A stretch of DNA of 64,000 bases from Desulfosporosinus fructosivorans (GCF_004766045.1 NZ_SPQQ01000001.1:62001-126000), one strand, 5' to 3'; counted from the first letter of the stretch, positions 1-8,468 are shown. Notes: generated by a model from the sequence alone, not told the origin. Program-made: numbers and translations.

Positions 1-47
1 TTGTGAATGAAGTCATTTTGCTCCTTAAAAAAAGAGGTGATAACTAA
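1..47 (+). CDS. 3' end of an upstream gene, probably of the microcompartment operon
   Basis: An open frame enters the window and ends at a TAA at 45-47, two bases before the GTG of pduL. The readable tail ends in LLLKKRGDN. The tight spacing, and the pduL ribosome binding site lying inside the tail, suggest translational coupling within one operon. The piece is too short to name; a microcompartment gene is inferred only from the neighbours. Confidence 0.45.
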   Translation, partial: VNEVILLLKKRGDN

Positions 48-49
48 AC

Positions 50-688
50 GTGGGAAAGTATGACGATTTAGCAGCGCTTCTGCTGGAAGCAATCAAAGAG
101 GGGGGGTATTTAACAAAGGACTTAAGCTCCATACCCGTGGGAATATCTAACCGTCATATTCATCTTTCCCAAGCAGATTTAGAAACCCTGTTTGGTGCAG
201 GATACCAATTGACAAAAACTAAAGATTTGTCCCAACCCATGCAATATGCCTGTAAGGAAACCCTGATCATAGCCGGGCCCAAAGGTGCTATTGAAAAAGT
301 TCGTATCCTCGGGCCAACGCGAAGTGAATCGCAGATAGAAATACTTCAGGCAGATTGTTTTAAACTTGGCATAACAGCGCCGGTAAGGTTGTCTGGAGAC
401 CTGCAAGGAACCCCAGGAATCACTCTCATTGGCCCCAAAGGAAGTATCCTTCTTTCCAAAGGCCTTGTGATTGCCCAGCGGCACATTCATATGACCCTGG
501 AAGATGCCAAAAACTTTAGTGTAGCCGATGGAGAACAGGTAACCATCCAAATAGATGGACTTCGGGGAGGAACTTACTCGAATGTCGTCATCAGAGCCAA
601 CAACACCTCGGCACTTGAATTTCATATTGACACGGAAGAGGCGAATGCTATGCATCTCGCAGACGCAAGAATAACCATAATAAAATAA
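50..688 (+). CDS. pduL: PduL-type phosphate propanoyltransferase (phosphotransacylase)
   Basis: Exchanges the CoA of an acyl-CoA (propionyl- or acetyl-CoA) for phosphate inside a bacterial microcompartment, recycling CoA and feeding acyl phosphate to a kinase. The 212-residue length is normal. The two PduL half-domains each carry the zinc-binding HxH signature: NRHIHL with His36/His38 and QRHIHM with His145/His147. The Arg91/Glu93 segment (GPTRSESQIEI) and a C-terminal MHLAD His at about 202 match the family active site. It starts with GTG behind AAAGAGGTGA. The first ~25 residues form a short amphipathic helix-like extension, as encapsulation peptides do (inference). A shell gene follows 20 bp downstream. 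Confidence 0.93.
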   Translation: MGKYDDLAALLLEAIKEGGYLTKDLSSIPVGISNRHIHLSQADLETLFGAGYQLTKTKDLSQPMQYACKETLIIAGPKGAIEKVRILGPTRSESQIEILQADCFKLGITAPVRLSGDLQGTPGITLIGPKGSILLSKGLVIAQRHIHMTLEDAKNFSVADGEQVTIQIDGLRGGTYSNVVIRANNTSALEFHIDTEEANAMHLADARITIIK

Positions 689-708
689 AAATTTAGGAGG
701 CAACAAAA

Positions 709-999
709 ATGAGTAGATCAGAAGCGTTAGGATTAATTGAAACAAGAGGTCTCGTAGGAGCAATTGAAGCGGCAGACGCCATGGTTAAAGCTGCCAACGT
801 TCAGCTAATTGGGTACGAAAAAGTCGGCGGTGCTCTGGTAACTGTTATGGTAAGAGGAGATGTCGGTGCTGTAAAAGCTGCAACTGATGCAGGCGCTACT
901 GCCGCTCAGCGAGTTGGCGAACTCATCTCTGTTCATGTCATTCCTCGTCCACACGGTGACGTAGAAATGATGCTCCCCCAAGTCAAGAAACAAGTATAA
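709..999 (+). CDS. Hexameric microcompartment shell protein (PduA/EutM-like BMC domain)
   Basis: A single BMC domain of 96 residues, the size of the hexamer-forming shell tiles that assemble into the polyhedral protein coat of metabolosomes. Hallmarks are the start [19 protein letters not shown], the [20 protein letters not shown] strand pair, [14 protein letters not shown], and [11 protein letters not shown] near the C-terminus. A strong AGGAGG at 695-700 precedes the ATG. It is the last gene before a terminator, so the locus ends here; the signature enzyme must lie upstream of the window. The sequence does not separate PduA, PduJ and EutM types. Confidence 0.93.
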   Translation: MSRSEALGLIETRGLVGAIEAADAMVKAANVQLIGYEKVGGALVTVMVRGDVGAVKAATDAGATAAQRVGELISVHVIPRPHGDVEMMLPQVKKQV

Positions 1000-1025
1000 T
1001 GAACCATTAGACAGGTCATATGGCA

Positions 1026-1066
1026 AAGGTCAAAATCTCCTTTTGGAGGTTTTGGCCTTCGTCTTT
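1026..1066 (+). terminator. Rho-independent terminator of the microcompartment operon
   Basis: A 15-bp stem (1026-1040 with 1045-1059, two G-U pairs, TTTT loop) is followed by CGTCTTT, 27 bp after the shell-gene stop. Confidence 0.8.
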
Positions 1067-1396
1067 ACATTTTTATATGGGTGTTGTATTATAAAATTAA
1101 ATGCATCCGAATCTGTCTATTTCTTTTAGTTTCAGCAACTTGAAAAACTCGGTCAAGTACCCTCGGAAGCCTTCTTTTTTGAGAAGGCTTTACAACATTT
1201 ATGATACATGCTGATGGAATGTTGGGTTGACTTGTTTAGGAATTGAACTACTGTACAGACAGTGGTTAATTCTTTTTTATTATTTAGGGTAAATTATTAA
1301 AACTTAGCGCAACAGGAATCTGAAGACACCTCCTCGAAATGGTATTTTCCTGATAAATCCACTAAGAAAATAGAATCAATCATAGAAAAGGAAGTT
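1067..1396. other. Intergenic region upstream of the two-component system
   Basis: No open frame is supported. It holds a perfect 9-bp stem-loop (AAGCCTTCT at 1167-1175 with AGAAGGCTT at 1182-1190) that has no T tract, and a small ACTGT/ACAGT dyad near 1250. The promoter of the histidine kinase operon should lie here, but no convincing -35/-10 pair was identified. Confidence 0.4.
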
Positions 1397-2602
1397 TTGG
1401 CGAAAAGCATGAACAAGACTGACAAAACATTAATAAATTTAGTGGATTCTAATCTGTATTCTCGCTATAGCGGGCTATTAGCCCTATCTAATATTTCTTT
1501 ACAGCTGATAGATACCAGTGGCAATATTCTCATTGAGTTTAACCCGTCTCCTGATTTTTGCAAATTTATTTGCCAGGAAGATGAAACGAGGATATGTTCA
1601 GACTACATTTCTAGATTAAAGCTAGGTAAGGGAGAGCGATTTATCTGTCGGTACGGACTGGAAAACATTCTTTTACCAGTCGACATTAACGACCAAACCA
1701 TAGGCTATGTCGTCGGAGCGCAGGTTTATTCAACAGATAGTGAATATCAGAAATATCTGATTGATATAACGGCCATAGCTAAGGATAAACAACTCGAACT
1801 GGAATTTATTGCTAAATCAATTTCAACGATAAAAACCATTGAAGAAAACAAAATTGAAATTCATGAACAAATTTGCAACCATATTACTCAAAATATTAGT
1901 TATGACTTTTCTCAAAGCATCCATACTACGGATAAGGCTATAGCAAGATTGTCTATCGAAAAAGAAATGCTGGAAAAAAAGATTATTGACCTCGAAGCGA
2001 AAAATATGTCTTTGGTGATTAACCCGCATTTCCTATTTAATACCCTAAATTCTATAGCGCGTATTGCCTATTTCGAAAAATCCCATACAACGGAAGAACT
2101 CATATACTGTCTATCCGATTTATTGCGGTACAACTTAAAGCAAGACGATGAGTTACACACCATCGGAGCTGAAATGGATAATATCGAAAAATACCTTTAT
2201 ATTCAGAAGATACGATTTAAAAATCGTCTGGAATATGACATTGACATTGCAGATCATATTAAACCCCATAGAATACCCAATATGATCATCCAGCCCATTG
2301 TTGAGAATGCTCTTATCCATGGCATTACCCCTAAGAGAGACGGGGGTAAAATAAAAATTTATGCAGAAAAATACAAAAATGACATCAATATTTCTGTCAT
2401 GGATAATGGGAATGGTTTTCCTAAAGAAGTCTTACAAAGTTTGCAGCAATCAGAAAATAAGCTAGGAATTGGTTTTCGCAGTACTGACAAGCGCTTGAAA
2501 CGATATTTCGGAGAACATTACGGGTTGAAAATCGCAAAATCAGACTTTAGTGGAAGTACCGTCACCATCTCGATTCCTACCAAACCCAATGCGAGGCGAT
2601 AG
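1397..2602 (+). CDS. Sensor histidine kinase with PocR ligand-binding domain (LytS/YesM-type kinase core)
   Basis: Predicted cytoplasmic sensor kinase. Residues ~15-125 look like a PocR domain, with the cysteine-rich segment FCKFICQEDETRIC, the GERFICRYGLENILLPV strand and IGYVVGAQVY. This domain senses small molecules in propanediol/ethanolamine-type regulators. A coiled linker leads to a His_kinase domain whose phospho-acceptor is in NPHFLFNTLNSIARI (His211), then an HATPase with IVENALIHG and DNGNGFP. The TTG at 1397 lies only 2 bases after AAGGAAG; the in-frame ATG at 1409 is the alternative start. The partner regulator starts 2 bp downstream. It probably controls the microcompartment operon next door (inference). 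Confidence 0.88.
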   Translation: MAKSMNKTDKTLINLVDSNLYSRYSGLLALSNISLQLIDTSGNILIEFNPSPDFCKFICQEDETRICSDYISRLKLGKGERFICRYGLENILLPVDINDQTIGYVVGAQVYSTDSEYQKYLIDITAIAKDKQLELEFIAKSISTIKTIEENKIEIHEQICNHITQNISYDFSQSIHTTDKAIARLSIEKEMLEKKIIDLEAKNMSLVINPHFLFNTLNSIARIAYFEKSHTTEELIYCLSDLLRYNLKQDDELHTIGAEMDNIEKYLYIQKIRFKNRLEYDIDIADHIKPHRIPNMIIQPIVENALIHGITPKRDGGKIKIYAEKYKNDINISVMDNGNGFPKEVLQSLQQSENKLGIGFRSTDKRLKRYFGEHYGLKIAKSDFSGSTVTISIPTKPNARR

Positions 2603-2604
2603 TA

Positions 2605-3366
2605 ATGAGCGTAGTTTTAATTGTGGAAGATGAATTACTCGAATTAGAATTTCTCAAATCGATTGTGGCTGAAGAGCTTCTCCCTAAAGATAAGATAATC
2701 ACTTGTGAAAGTGGAATTCAGGCTGTCAAGCTGGCAAAACAGTATCGACCGGACATCATAGTGATGGATATACTTATCCCTGAAATGGATGGCTTACAGG
2801 CTCTTCAGGAGATAAAGAAATTCCTTCCCGAGGCATGTGTTATCATTTTATCGGCCTGTTCAGACTTTTCCTATGCGCAAACTGCAATTCGCCTCCGCGT
2901 TCAGGAATACTTGCTGAAACCCATCAAGCCGTCCGTTTTTAAACAGATATTCCATGATCTGTTGACTACGGTCGCTACGTGCCAGGTACAGACCGACGAA
3001 GAAATCGTGGAACAAAAAACCAATCAGATATATTGTATTGAAAAATCAATAAAATATATTCAAGATAACTTTAAACAAAAATTAACCCTGCAATTGGTCT
3101 CGTCCAATGTATTTCTGAATCCCCAATATTTCAGCCGCATCTTTAAAAAAGAAGTAGGGGTTACCTATATTGATTATGTAAATAAATTAAAGATTGAGTG
3201 TGCCTGTAAATTATTAGAAACAACCAACTATCCAGCCTATCGCATTTCCAGCGAATGTGGCTTTACAGATCCCTCCTATTTTAATCGTGTTTTCGTACAG
3301 CAAATGAATATGCCCCCTAAAGCATACAGAAGAAAATGCCTGTGTGACAGCGAGGATAAGGACTGA
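2605..3366 (+). CDS. Response regulator, receiver plus AraC-type DNA-binding domain (YesN-like)
   Basis: Partner of the PocR-domain kinase. Residues 1-120 are a CheY-like receiver with acidic residues in IVEDE, phospho-acceptor Asp55 in IVMDILIPEMDG, and the conserved Lys in LLKPIKP. Residues ~150-250 hold two AraC helix-turn-helix motifs (TLQLVSSNVFLNPQYFSRIFKK and ISSECGFTDPSYFNRVF), ending in MPPKAYRRK. It is separated from the kinase gene by 2 bp, so the two are co-translated. The likely target is the promoter of the microcompartment operon whose end lies just upstream; this is inferred from context, since related loci pair PocR/YesN systems with diol or amine degradation. Confidence 0.9.
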   Translation: MSVVLIVEDELLELEFLKSIVAEELLPKDKIITCESGIQAVKLAKQYRPDIIVMDILIPEMDGLQALQEIKKFLPEACVIILSACSDFSYAQTAIRLRVQEYLLKPIKPSVFKQIFHDLLTTVATCQVQTDEEIVEQKTNQIYCIEKSIKYIQDNFKQKLTLQLVSSNVFLNPQYFSRIFKKEVGVTYIDYVNKLKIECACKLLETTNYPAYRISSECGFTDPSYFNRVFVQQMNMPPKAYRRKCLCDSEDKD

Positions 3367-3530
3367 GTCGGTTGCTGCCATCCCAGGGATTTTTATATAG
3401 AGATACCATCTTACAAAAGCTTTACAAGGTGTATGTGGACCAAATCATGGGCAAGTGAAGCATCTGTCTTGCTTATTTTAGGCATACATTCTGCGTATTT
3501 CGCGATTGTGTTTTGTGATGCGTGATGGTA

Positions 3531-3585
3531 CTTAAAATAGCTCTTTGACTTCTGAATTCATCAGAAGTCAAAGAGCTATTTTAAG
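3531..3585. terminator. Bidirectional terminator, perfect 25-bp inverted repeat
   Basis: Arms 3531-3555 and 3561-3585 are perfectly complementary around the loop ATTCA. The core is flanked by AAAA on one side and TTTT on the other, so it can end transcription from the response regulator (plus) and from the convergent exporter operon (minus). Confidence 0.8.
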
Positions 3586-3648
3586 GTTCAGTATGGCTCT
3601 AGATTATAATCGGAAATTAACGATTGTTATCCAGTGGGTTAGGAAGAG

Positions 3649-3921
3649 TTAATATTGACCAACATATTTCATGCGGCTTGTACCATAATCCGTAATAGTA
3701 TAACACTGTTTAAGCTTGCCATTCTTATCTGAGGAGGCACTCACTATCTTAATAAGGCCAACAGCCTTCAACGAAAGAAGGTAGTTATCGATGCCCTCTT
3801 CATTGACACTTCGATCTCGTGGATATTCCTTCTTGAGCAATTCAAATATTTCTTGATTGGAGAATCCTTCCTTCTGGAAGATCATTTGAACTACTCTGAA
3901 TTTTACCGGTAACTGACTCAT
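3649..3921 (-). CDS. Small winged-helix-like protein, unknown
   Basis: A 90-residue protein whose pattern fits a winged helix: a recognition-type segment FSNQEIFELLKKEYP, then NEEGIDNYLLSLKAVGLIKIV, then a charged wing and YTITDYGTSRMKYV. It has no membrane segment and no enzyme motif. It starts 16 bp after the exporter gene in the same direction and ends at the shared terminator, so it belongs to the exporter operon and hence to the LysR regulon proposed here. It may be a small accessory regulator; no named family was recognised. Confidence 0.7.
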   Translation of the reverse strand: MSQLPVKFRVVQMIFQKEGFSNQEIFELLKKEYPRDRSVNEEGIDNYLLSLKAVGLIKIVSASSDKNGKLKQCYTITDYGTSRMKYVGQY

Positions 3922-3937
3922 AGTTACTACCGCCTTC

Positions 3938-4933
3938 TTATCGACTTCTTAGATTAACTAAATCTTTGGGATTGCCTATTGTAAAGATTGTCCCCAGGGA
4001 AATGATGACAACTCCGATAATTAAGTTTGGTGTTACTTGCAAATTGTTTAACAACCAGCCGAAGAAGACTGACCATAAAGCAAAGGTGACGTTAAGGCCC
4101 ATAGCCCGGCCTACGCCAGTCATATTCATTGCACGATACCAGGATAAGATGGAAGTAGCACCTACCAAGCCGATCAAAGCAATGTACCAACCAGAGGGGG
4201 TTGTAAAACTATCGGAAAGGATCTGGTAAGCAACTCCTCCAAACAAGGGGAGTATGGCAAAAATATAAACAAGAAAAGAGGTAGCTTCCCTTATACCAAT
4301 AGCAATATCGGAATCTACTAAATCCATCCCATAAGTAGACATAACTCCTTCTATTGCCCACCCAACGGCGGCGACCGCGGCTAAACCAATTCCGAGATAA
4401 AAGTGAGGATAGGCTGATCCTTCAGGTGGGACCATCCCTACTATAAACGAACCAATAATAGCTAATATTATGCCACCCCATACCCGCCGAGATATCTTCT
4501 CTTTAAGAAAAATAGAGCCTAGAATTGCACCTATAGCTGGATATGCAGCGGTAATTGCTGCAGTATAGGAGGCACCTGCGAAATAAATTCCTAGTAAATT
4601 GCCGGACATTCCAATGGGACCTCCCAAAATAGCTGCTAAGATGATCATCTTAGCTGGTCGAGTCTTTAAGGTACGCGCATAATCTCGCCATTTACCGTTA
4701 ATGACATTATGAATAAATAACCATAATGTGGAGAAACCATCATGTAGGCAGGCACCTACTAAAGGAGCGGCGAAGATACTCATATTGTTGGTGAAGGGTG
4801 CTAAACCTAACACCATCCCCATCAACACCCCATCTAAGCCCCAAGCTGCGCCAGCTAATAAACCAATGCCTATACCCTTCTTCGCATAGGTTAGATCTTT
4901 GCCTTGTAAAAGTAACTGTGTGTCCTGATCCAT
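3938..4933 (-). CDS. EamA/DMT-family transporter
   Basis: Ten-helix drug/metabolite transporter of 331 residues made of two EamA halves. Helix-rich glycine/alanine stretches such as IGIGLLAGAAWGLDGVLMGMVLGL, and the second-half signatures LGSIFLKEKISRRVWGGIILAIIGSF and GWLLNNLQVTPNLIIGVVIISLGTIF, are typical. Family members export or exchange amino acids, metabolites or osmolytes; the substrate is unknown here. AAGGAG lies 12 nt upstream of the ATG. The gene has its own operator/promoter at 5043-5100, nearly identical to those in front of the BCCT transporter and the phosphodiesterase, which argues for handling a related compound. A 90-residue protein gene follows in the same operon. Confidence 0.9.
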   Translation of the reverse strand: MDQDTQLLLQGKDLTYAKKGIGIGLLAGAAWGLDGVLMGMVLGLAPFTNNMSIFAAPLVGACLHDGFSTLWLFIHNVINGKWRDYARTLKTRPAKMIILAAILGGPIGMSGNLLGIYFAGASYTAAITAAYPAIGAILGSIFLKEKISRRVWGGIILAIIGSFIVGMVPPEGSAYPHFYLGIGLAAVAAVGWAIEGVMSTYGMDLVDSDIAIGIREATSFLVYIFAILPLFGGVAYQILSDSFTTPSGWYIALIGLVGATSILSWYRAMNMTGVGRAMGLNVTFALWSVFFGWLLNNLQVTPNLIIGVVIISLGTIFTIGNPKDLVNLRSR

Positions 4934-5042
4934 ATGGATGTAATGCTCCTTGTTTTTCTAATTCCCCACCGTAGCTGTACTCTTGAGAAATATTTAACAT
5001 GGCTCAACAAAGAACTGCTAATCACGTAACTCAGGTGATTGT

Positions 5043-5100
5043 ATTATAAGATTATGTCTAACCACAGTAAAATACTTAGTAGATATGCCCCCCATAACTA
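5043..5100 (-). promoter_or_regulatory. LysR-type operator plus promoter, site A (in front of the EamA gene)
   Basis: Read on the minus strand, a box with the core TAT-N7-ATA (T-N11-A pattern) and GGGGGGCATA continues into ACTAAGTATTTTAC, then 18 nt, then TATAAT (5043-5048). The same arrangement recurs at 6382-6443 and 8408-8468. TTTTAC (5067-5072) would act as a weak -35, with the regulator bound just upstream, as usual for LysR activation. Confidence 0.75.
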
Positions 5101-5146
5101 CAATTAAAGTTACAAAACAACTCAGGTTTTGCGTGATCGACAAAAG

Positions 5147-5173
5147 GCCGAGATAACAAAAAGTTATCTCGGC
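5147..5173 (-). terminator. Terminator of the LysR gene
   Basis: An 11-bp perfect stem (5147-5157 with 5163-5173) has a five-base A/T loop. On the minus strand it is followed by CTTTTG. It separates the regulator gene from the exporter promoter. Confidence 0.65.
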
Positions 5174-5229
5174 AAAAGTAGCATGCTTATTATATTTAGC
5201 CAATGCATATGCCAGCTACGGCTATTTCA

Positions 5230-5275
5230 AGAGCCAGATGGCTCTGATGTTCAACTTTAGATTAAACGAGTTCAC
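5230..5275 (-). repeat. Dispersed hairpin element, copy 1
   Basis: On the minus strand the copy begins GTGAACTCGTTTAATC, keeps AAAGTTGAACATC, and ends in a perfect AGAGCC/GGCTCT hairpin. It starts directly after the TAA of the LysR gene. See the full-length copy at 54068-54247. Confidence 0.65.
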
Positions 5276-6178
5276 TTACATCCTCTTAGAGCAGACGGCT
5301 TTAATGACTTTGATAAATTCCTTTTCGACCATGGAAAGGTGGTGGCGATTCAACCAAATTAAAATAACTGAAACCTCTAAGTGGGTATCACTTAGGGTTA
5401 TTTTTTTTATAATACCAGATTTGACATATTCATCTGCCATAAATTGAGGGACGAACGCAATGGTTTTCCCTTGGGATAAGATTTTTTCCATCATTTCTAA
5501 GTTATCAACCCTATAAGAAACGTTAAGGTCACCATACTTTTGCAACACACTAGATACTCCGCAATTAGTGATGTATTCAGTGTTGTACAAGAGAATAGGC
5601 AAAGAAAGTGCCATATTGAGAGTCATTGTGCTCGATCCCATAGTCATTTCGCAGTGAATTCCAGAAATAATGACGAATTCGTCAGAGAACAATTCTTTAT
5701 AGTTAATATCTTTTGATTTGCAAAAAGCATCCGTTTTCAAGATAATACCAAAATCGGCTTTACCTGCTTGGACATCTCGTAAAATATTATTGGATTCACC
5801 GACTTTCAAAAGGGCATTAACTTTAGGATGATTATATTTAAACGTTGTTAATATCTCCGGCATTACAGTAATATTTATGCTTGGGTCTACTGCGATTGAG
5901 ATATTTCCATTCAACTCAATTGAGTCACCGTGGGCGATGGATTTAATTTCATCAACCTTATTGAGCACTTCCTTGGCTATAATAATAACTTGTTCTCCAA
6001 TTTCGGTTAGATGTGCACCAACGTTGGTTCTTTTTAACAGAACAACACCAAGTTCATCTTCTAGTTTGCTGATCGCAGAACTAAGCGCAGGTTGTGAAAT
6101 GTGGGTGCGCTCAGCTGCTAGAGAGATAGATTTAGATTCATGGACAGCAATTAAATAGGTCAATTGTTCTAAGCGCAT
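5276..6178 (-). CDS. LysR-family transcriptional regulator
   Basis: About 300 residues with the usual N-terminal winged helix-turn-helix (MRLEQLTYLIAVHESKS, then LAAERTHISQPALSSAISKLEDELG) and a C-terminal periplasmic-binding-protein-like effector domain. The start is placed at the methionine matching the family (6178), with AAGG 12 nt upstream; an ATG at 6202 would add eight residues. It is divergent from the BCCT gene and upstream of the exporter operon. Three T-N11-A boxes with almost identical sequence lie in front of its neighbours, so it is the obvious candidate regulator for all of them. The inducer is unknown, perhaps the BCCT substrate. Confidence 0.92.
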   Translation of the reverse strand: MRLEQLTYLIAVHESKSISLAAERTHISQPALSSAISKLEDELGVVLLKRTNVGAHLTEIGEQVIIIAKEVLNKVDEIKSIAHGDSIELNGNISIAVDPSINITVMPEILTTFKYNHPKVNALLKVGESNNILRDVQAGKADFGIILKTDAFCKSKDINYKELFSDEFVIISGIHCEMTMGSSTMTLNMALSLPILLYNTEYITNCGVSSVLQKYGDLNVSYRVDNLEMMEKILSQGKTIAFVPQFMADEYVKSGIIKKITLSDTHLEVSVILIWLNRHHLSMVEKEFIKVIKAVCSKRM

Positions 6179-6381
6179 ATTTCTAACCATCCTTGATAGC
6201 ATATTTCCTCAATAAAGAAGTACAAACTTATCTTTATCATACTACTATTAATATTTCTTCTATGTATTATACTATGACTGATTCAGATAACAAATAAGAA
6301 GGTAAGTAATATGGAACTATTTAATAGAAGAAAGTGGAATATTAAGAGTTGTCGATAAGAAATATTAATAATGCAATATTG

Positions 6382-6443
6382 CGTTAGTTATACGGGGCAT
6401 AATCACTAAGTATTTTACAGATAAACCTATATTACCTTATAAT
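6382..6443 (+). promoter_or_regulatory. LysR-type operator plus promoter, site B (in front of the BCCT gene)
   Basis: A TTAT-N7-ATAA box (TTATACGGGGCATAA) is followed by ACTAAGTATTTTAC, 19 nt and TATAAT (6438-6443). It matches site C at 42 of 47 positions and aligns with site A in reverse. The rest of the 6179-6611 interval holds the divergent LysR promoter region and the BCCT leader, with no open frame. Confidence 0.78.
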
Positions 6444-6611
6444 CTGCAGATAAGTGATAGAAATCACAATTAAAACTTAGATTATGAAGGGGGAAAAGTT
6501 AGCGGTCTTATTTCGATTTATTAATTTTTATAAGTGGGGTGCCATAATATGCCCCCAAGCCCTTGGACAGACAAATAAAATTGATTATCGTTTCAAGAAA
6601 GGGTGAATAAC

Positions 6612-8177
6612 TTGTCACAAGAGAAGTCTAAAAGTATACATGCTCGTATTAATCCTGTTGTTTTCTGGGGCAGTGCTATTTTATGTGTTTTGTTATATGC
6701 GCCAATGCTTATTTTTGGTAAAGAGCTGCAACCCTATGTTGCAACCATATTAAAAGCTATAACCTATAGAATGGACTGGTTATGGTTATTATTTGCTTTG
6801 GGTTGTGTAGTGTTTTCACTTTGGTTGGCTTTTGGCAGATATGGTAATGTAAAATTGGGCGGAAAAGATGATAAACCTGAATTCTCAGACTTCAGCTGGA
6901 TATCGATGATGTTCACTGGCGGTGTTGGAGCAGGTTTAGTTTATTGGTCCATGGCCGAGCCTATTTTTTATCTTAAGTTTCCTCCTTTCTGGAATGAGCC
7001 ATTTTCAGCACAAGCTGCGCAATTCTCTATTGCTTATGGAATATTTCACTGGGGTGTTACGGCCTGGTCTATATTTGTCCCAGGGGCCATCGCCTTTGCC
7101 TACATGATTCACGTAAGAAAAAAACCCTTCTTCTACCCAAGCTATGCTTGCAGGGGAATATTGGGGGACCGGGTAGACGGATGGCTTGGCAAAGCTATCG
7201 ATATCTTTGTTATTATCGGTCTGGTAGGTGGATTAGGAACAACCTTAGGAACGGTTATACCTATGATGTCGGCTGTATCCGCCGATATGCTGGGTATTGC
7301 GGATTCTATGACGCTAAAAGTTGCGGTCTCACTGGTGGTTGCAGCGGTATTTACCTATAGTGCTTACTCCGGTATAAATAGTGGAATTAAAAAATTGTCA
7401 GAATTAAATAGTTGGTTATGTATGGGATTATTAGGTTTTGTTATGCTTGTTGGCCCCACCTTGTTTATGTTATCCTTTTATGTTGACAGCCTAGGGGTTT
7501 TGGCTACTAACTTTTTACGGATGAGTTTATATACAGATCCGATTACCAAATCCGGTTTCCCTCAAGACTGGACAGTATTTTACTGGGCCTGGTGGGCAGC
7601 ATGGGCCATGTATTTCGGATTATTTGTTGCCAGGATCTCCAAGGGGAGAACGATAAGAAACGTTATTGTAAATATGATGGTTGTAACGACAATCGGCTGT
7701 TCACTGTTCTTCTTAGTGTTCGGCACCTATGCAGTAGATCTTCTGCTTAATCAAGGGATAGCACTTGATAAGACTTTGGCGGATGCCGGTGCCGCGGGAA
7801 TGATTTCCCAAGTCTTGCATACCTTACCCTTAACCCAAATAGTGATTCCCTATTTCTTACTTGTAATGCTTATTTTCCAAGCTACTACCATTGATTCCAA
7901 TGCGTATATTATCTCCATGATTGCTTGCAAAGAGGTTAGGAATGATCAGGAATCTCCCCGCTGGACAAGACTTTTCTGGTGTGTACTCCTTGCTGTGATC
8001 GGGGTGGCTATCATGATGGTGGGCGGATTATCGGTAGTGCAGCTTTCATCTGTTGCCACCAGCGTACCCATTATAGTTATTATCATCATCTTATCGCTGT
8101 CCCTACTCAAGATGCTCAAGGAGGATTTCGGCGGCGAAAGTAAAGTGCAAGTTGTCGATTATCCGGAAGAAGACTAA
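6612..8177 (+). CDS. BCCT-family transporter (betaine/carnitine/choline type)
   Basis: Twelve-helix secondary transporter of about 521 residues that imports a quaternary-ammonium or related zwitterion, driven by ions or exchange. Family marks are the glycine-rich GGVGAGLVYWSMAEP, the helix-4 segment FHWGVTAWSIF and the signature YWAWWAAWAMYFGLFVARI followed by KGRTIRN. Two helix-4 tryptophans and the WAWW tryptophans of the aromatic substrate box are kept; the BetP Tyr197 position appears to be Phe. Start: TTG at 6612 has AAAGGGTG six bases upstream; a GTG at 6603 lies inside that site. The C-terminal tail is short, so osmosensing is unlikely and a nutrient role is more plausible (inference). 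Confidence 0.93.
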   Translation: MSQEKSKSIHARINPVVFWGSAILCVLLYAPMLIFGKELQPYVATILKAITYRMDWLWLLFALGCVVFSLWLAFGRYGNVKLGGKDDKPEFSDFSWISMMFTGGVGAGLVYWSMAEPIFYLKFPPFWNEPFSAQAAQFSIAYGIFHWGVTAWSIFVPGAIAFAYMIHVRKKPFFYPSYACRGILGDRVDGWLGKAIDIFVIIGLVGGLGTTLGTVIPMMSAVSADMLGIADSMTLKVAVSLVVAAVFTYSAYSGINSGIKKLSELNSWLCMGLLGFVMLVGPTLFMLSFYVDSLGVLATNFLRMSLYTDPITKSGFPQDWTVFYWAWWAAWAMYFGLFVARISKGRTIRNVIVNMMVVTTIGCSLFFLVFGTYAVDLLLNQGIALDKTLADAGAAGMISQVLHTLPLTQIVIPYFLLVMLIFQATTIDSNAYIISMIACKEVRNDQESPRWTRLFWCVLLAVIGVAIMMVGGLSVVQLSSVATSVPIIVIIIILSLSLLKMLKEDFGGESKVQVVDYPEED

Positions 8178-8219
8178 TCATAACTGGGCTGTCGCAGTAA
8201 GACCAGCCCCGAAAATAGC

Positions 8220-8250
8220 AAAAGGCGGCTTCAGCCAGAAGCCGCCTTTT
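8220..8250 (+). terminator. Terminator of the BCCT gene
   Basis: A perfect 12-bp stem (8220-8231 with 8239-8250) rich in G/C ends in TTTT. A weaker GGGCTG/CAGCCC dyad lies just upstream. Confidence 0.8.
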
Positions 8251-8407
8251 GCCGTCAAATGTAAGCCATGCCTCGCTGAACCTCTAATTATATCCCGTAT
8301 AAGTGTTTAGTATATTACAGTTATCCCGGAAGGTACTATAAAAAAGTAGAATGTGCAATGAGACACAAAAAGACCAGTGATAGGAAATTTAGATTGATCC
8401 ATAAATA

Positions 8408-8468
8408 CGTTAGCTATACGGGGCATAATTACTAGGTATTTTACAGAGAAACATGGATTGCATATAAT
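8408..8468 (+). promoter_or_regulatory. LysR-type operator plus promoter, site C (in front of the phosphodiesterase gene)
   Basis: CTAT-N7-ATAA box (CTATACGGGGCATAA), then ACTAGGTATTTTAC, 18 nt, and TATAAT at 8463-8468. It differs from site B at five of 47 positions. Transcription would start near 8475, leaving a leader of about 130 nt before the ATG at 8607. The remainder of 8251-8606 shows no gene. Confidence 0.78.

Noticed and set aside
179..763. Long minus-strand frame opposite pduL
   Set aside because: It lies entirely over pduL and the start of the shell gene, has no ribosome binding site and shows no family resemblance.
3531..3585. 25-bp perfect hairpin as a mobile element
   Set aside because: A-run and T-run flanks and the position between convergent genes fit a bidirectional terminator.
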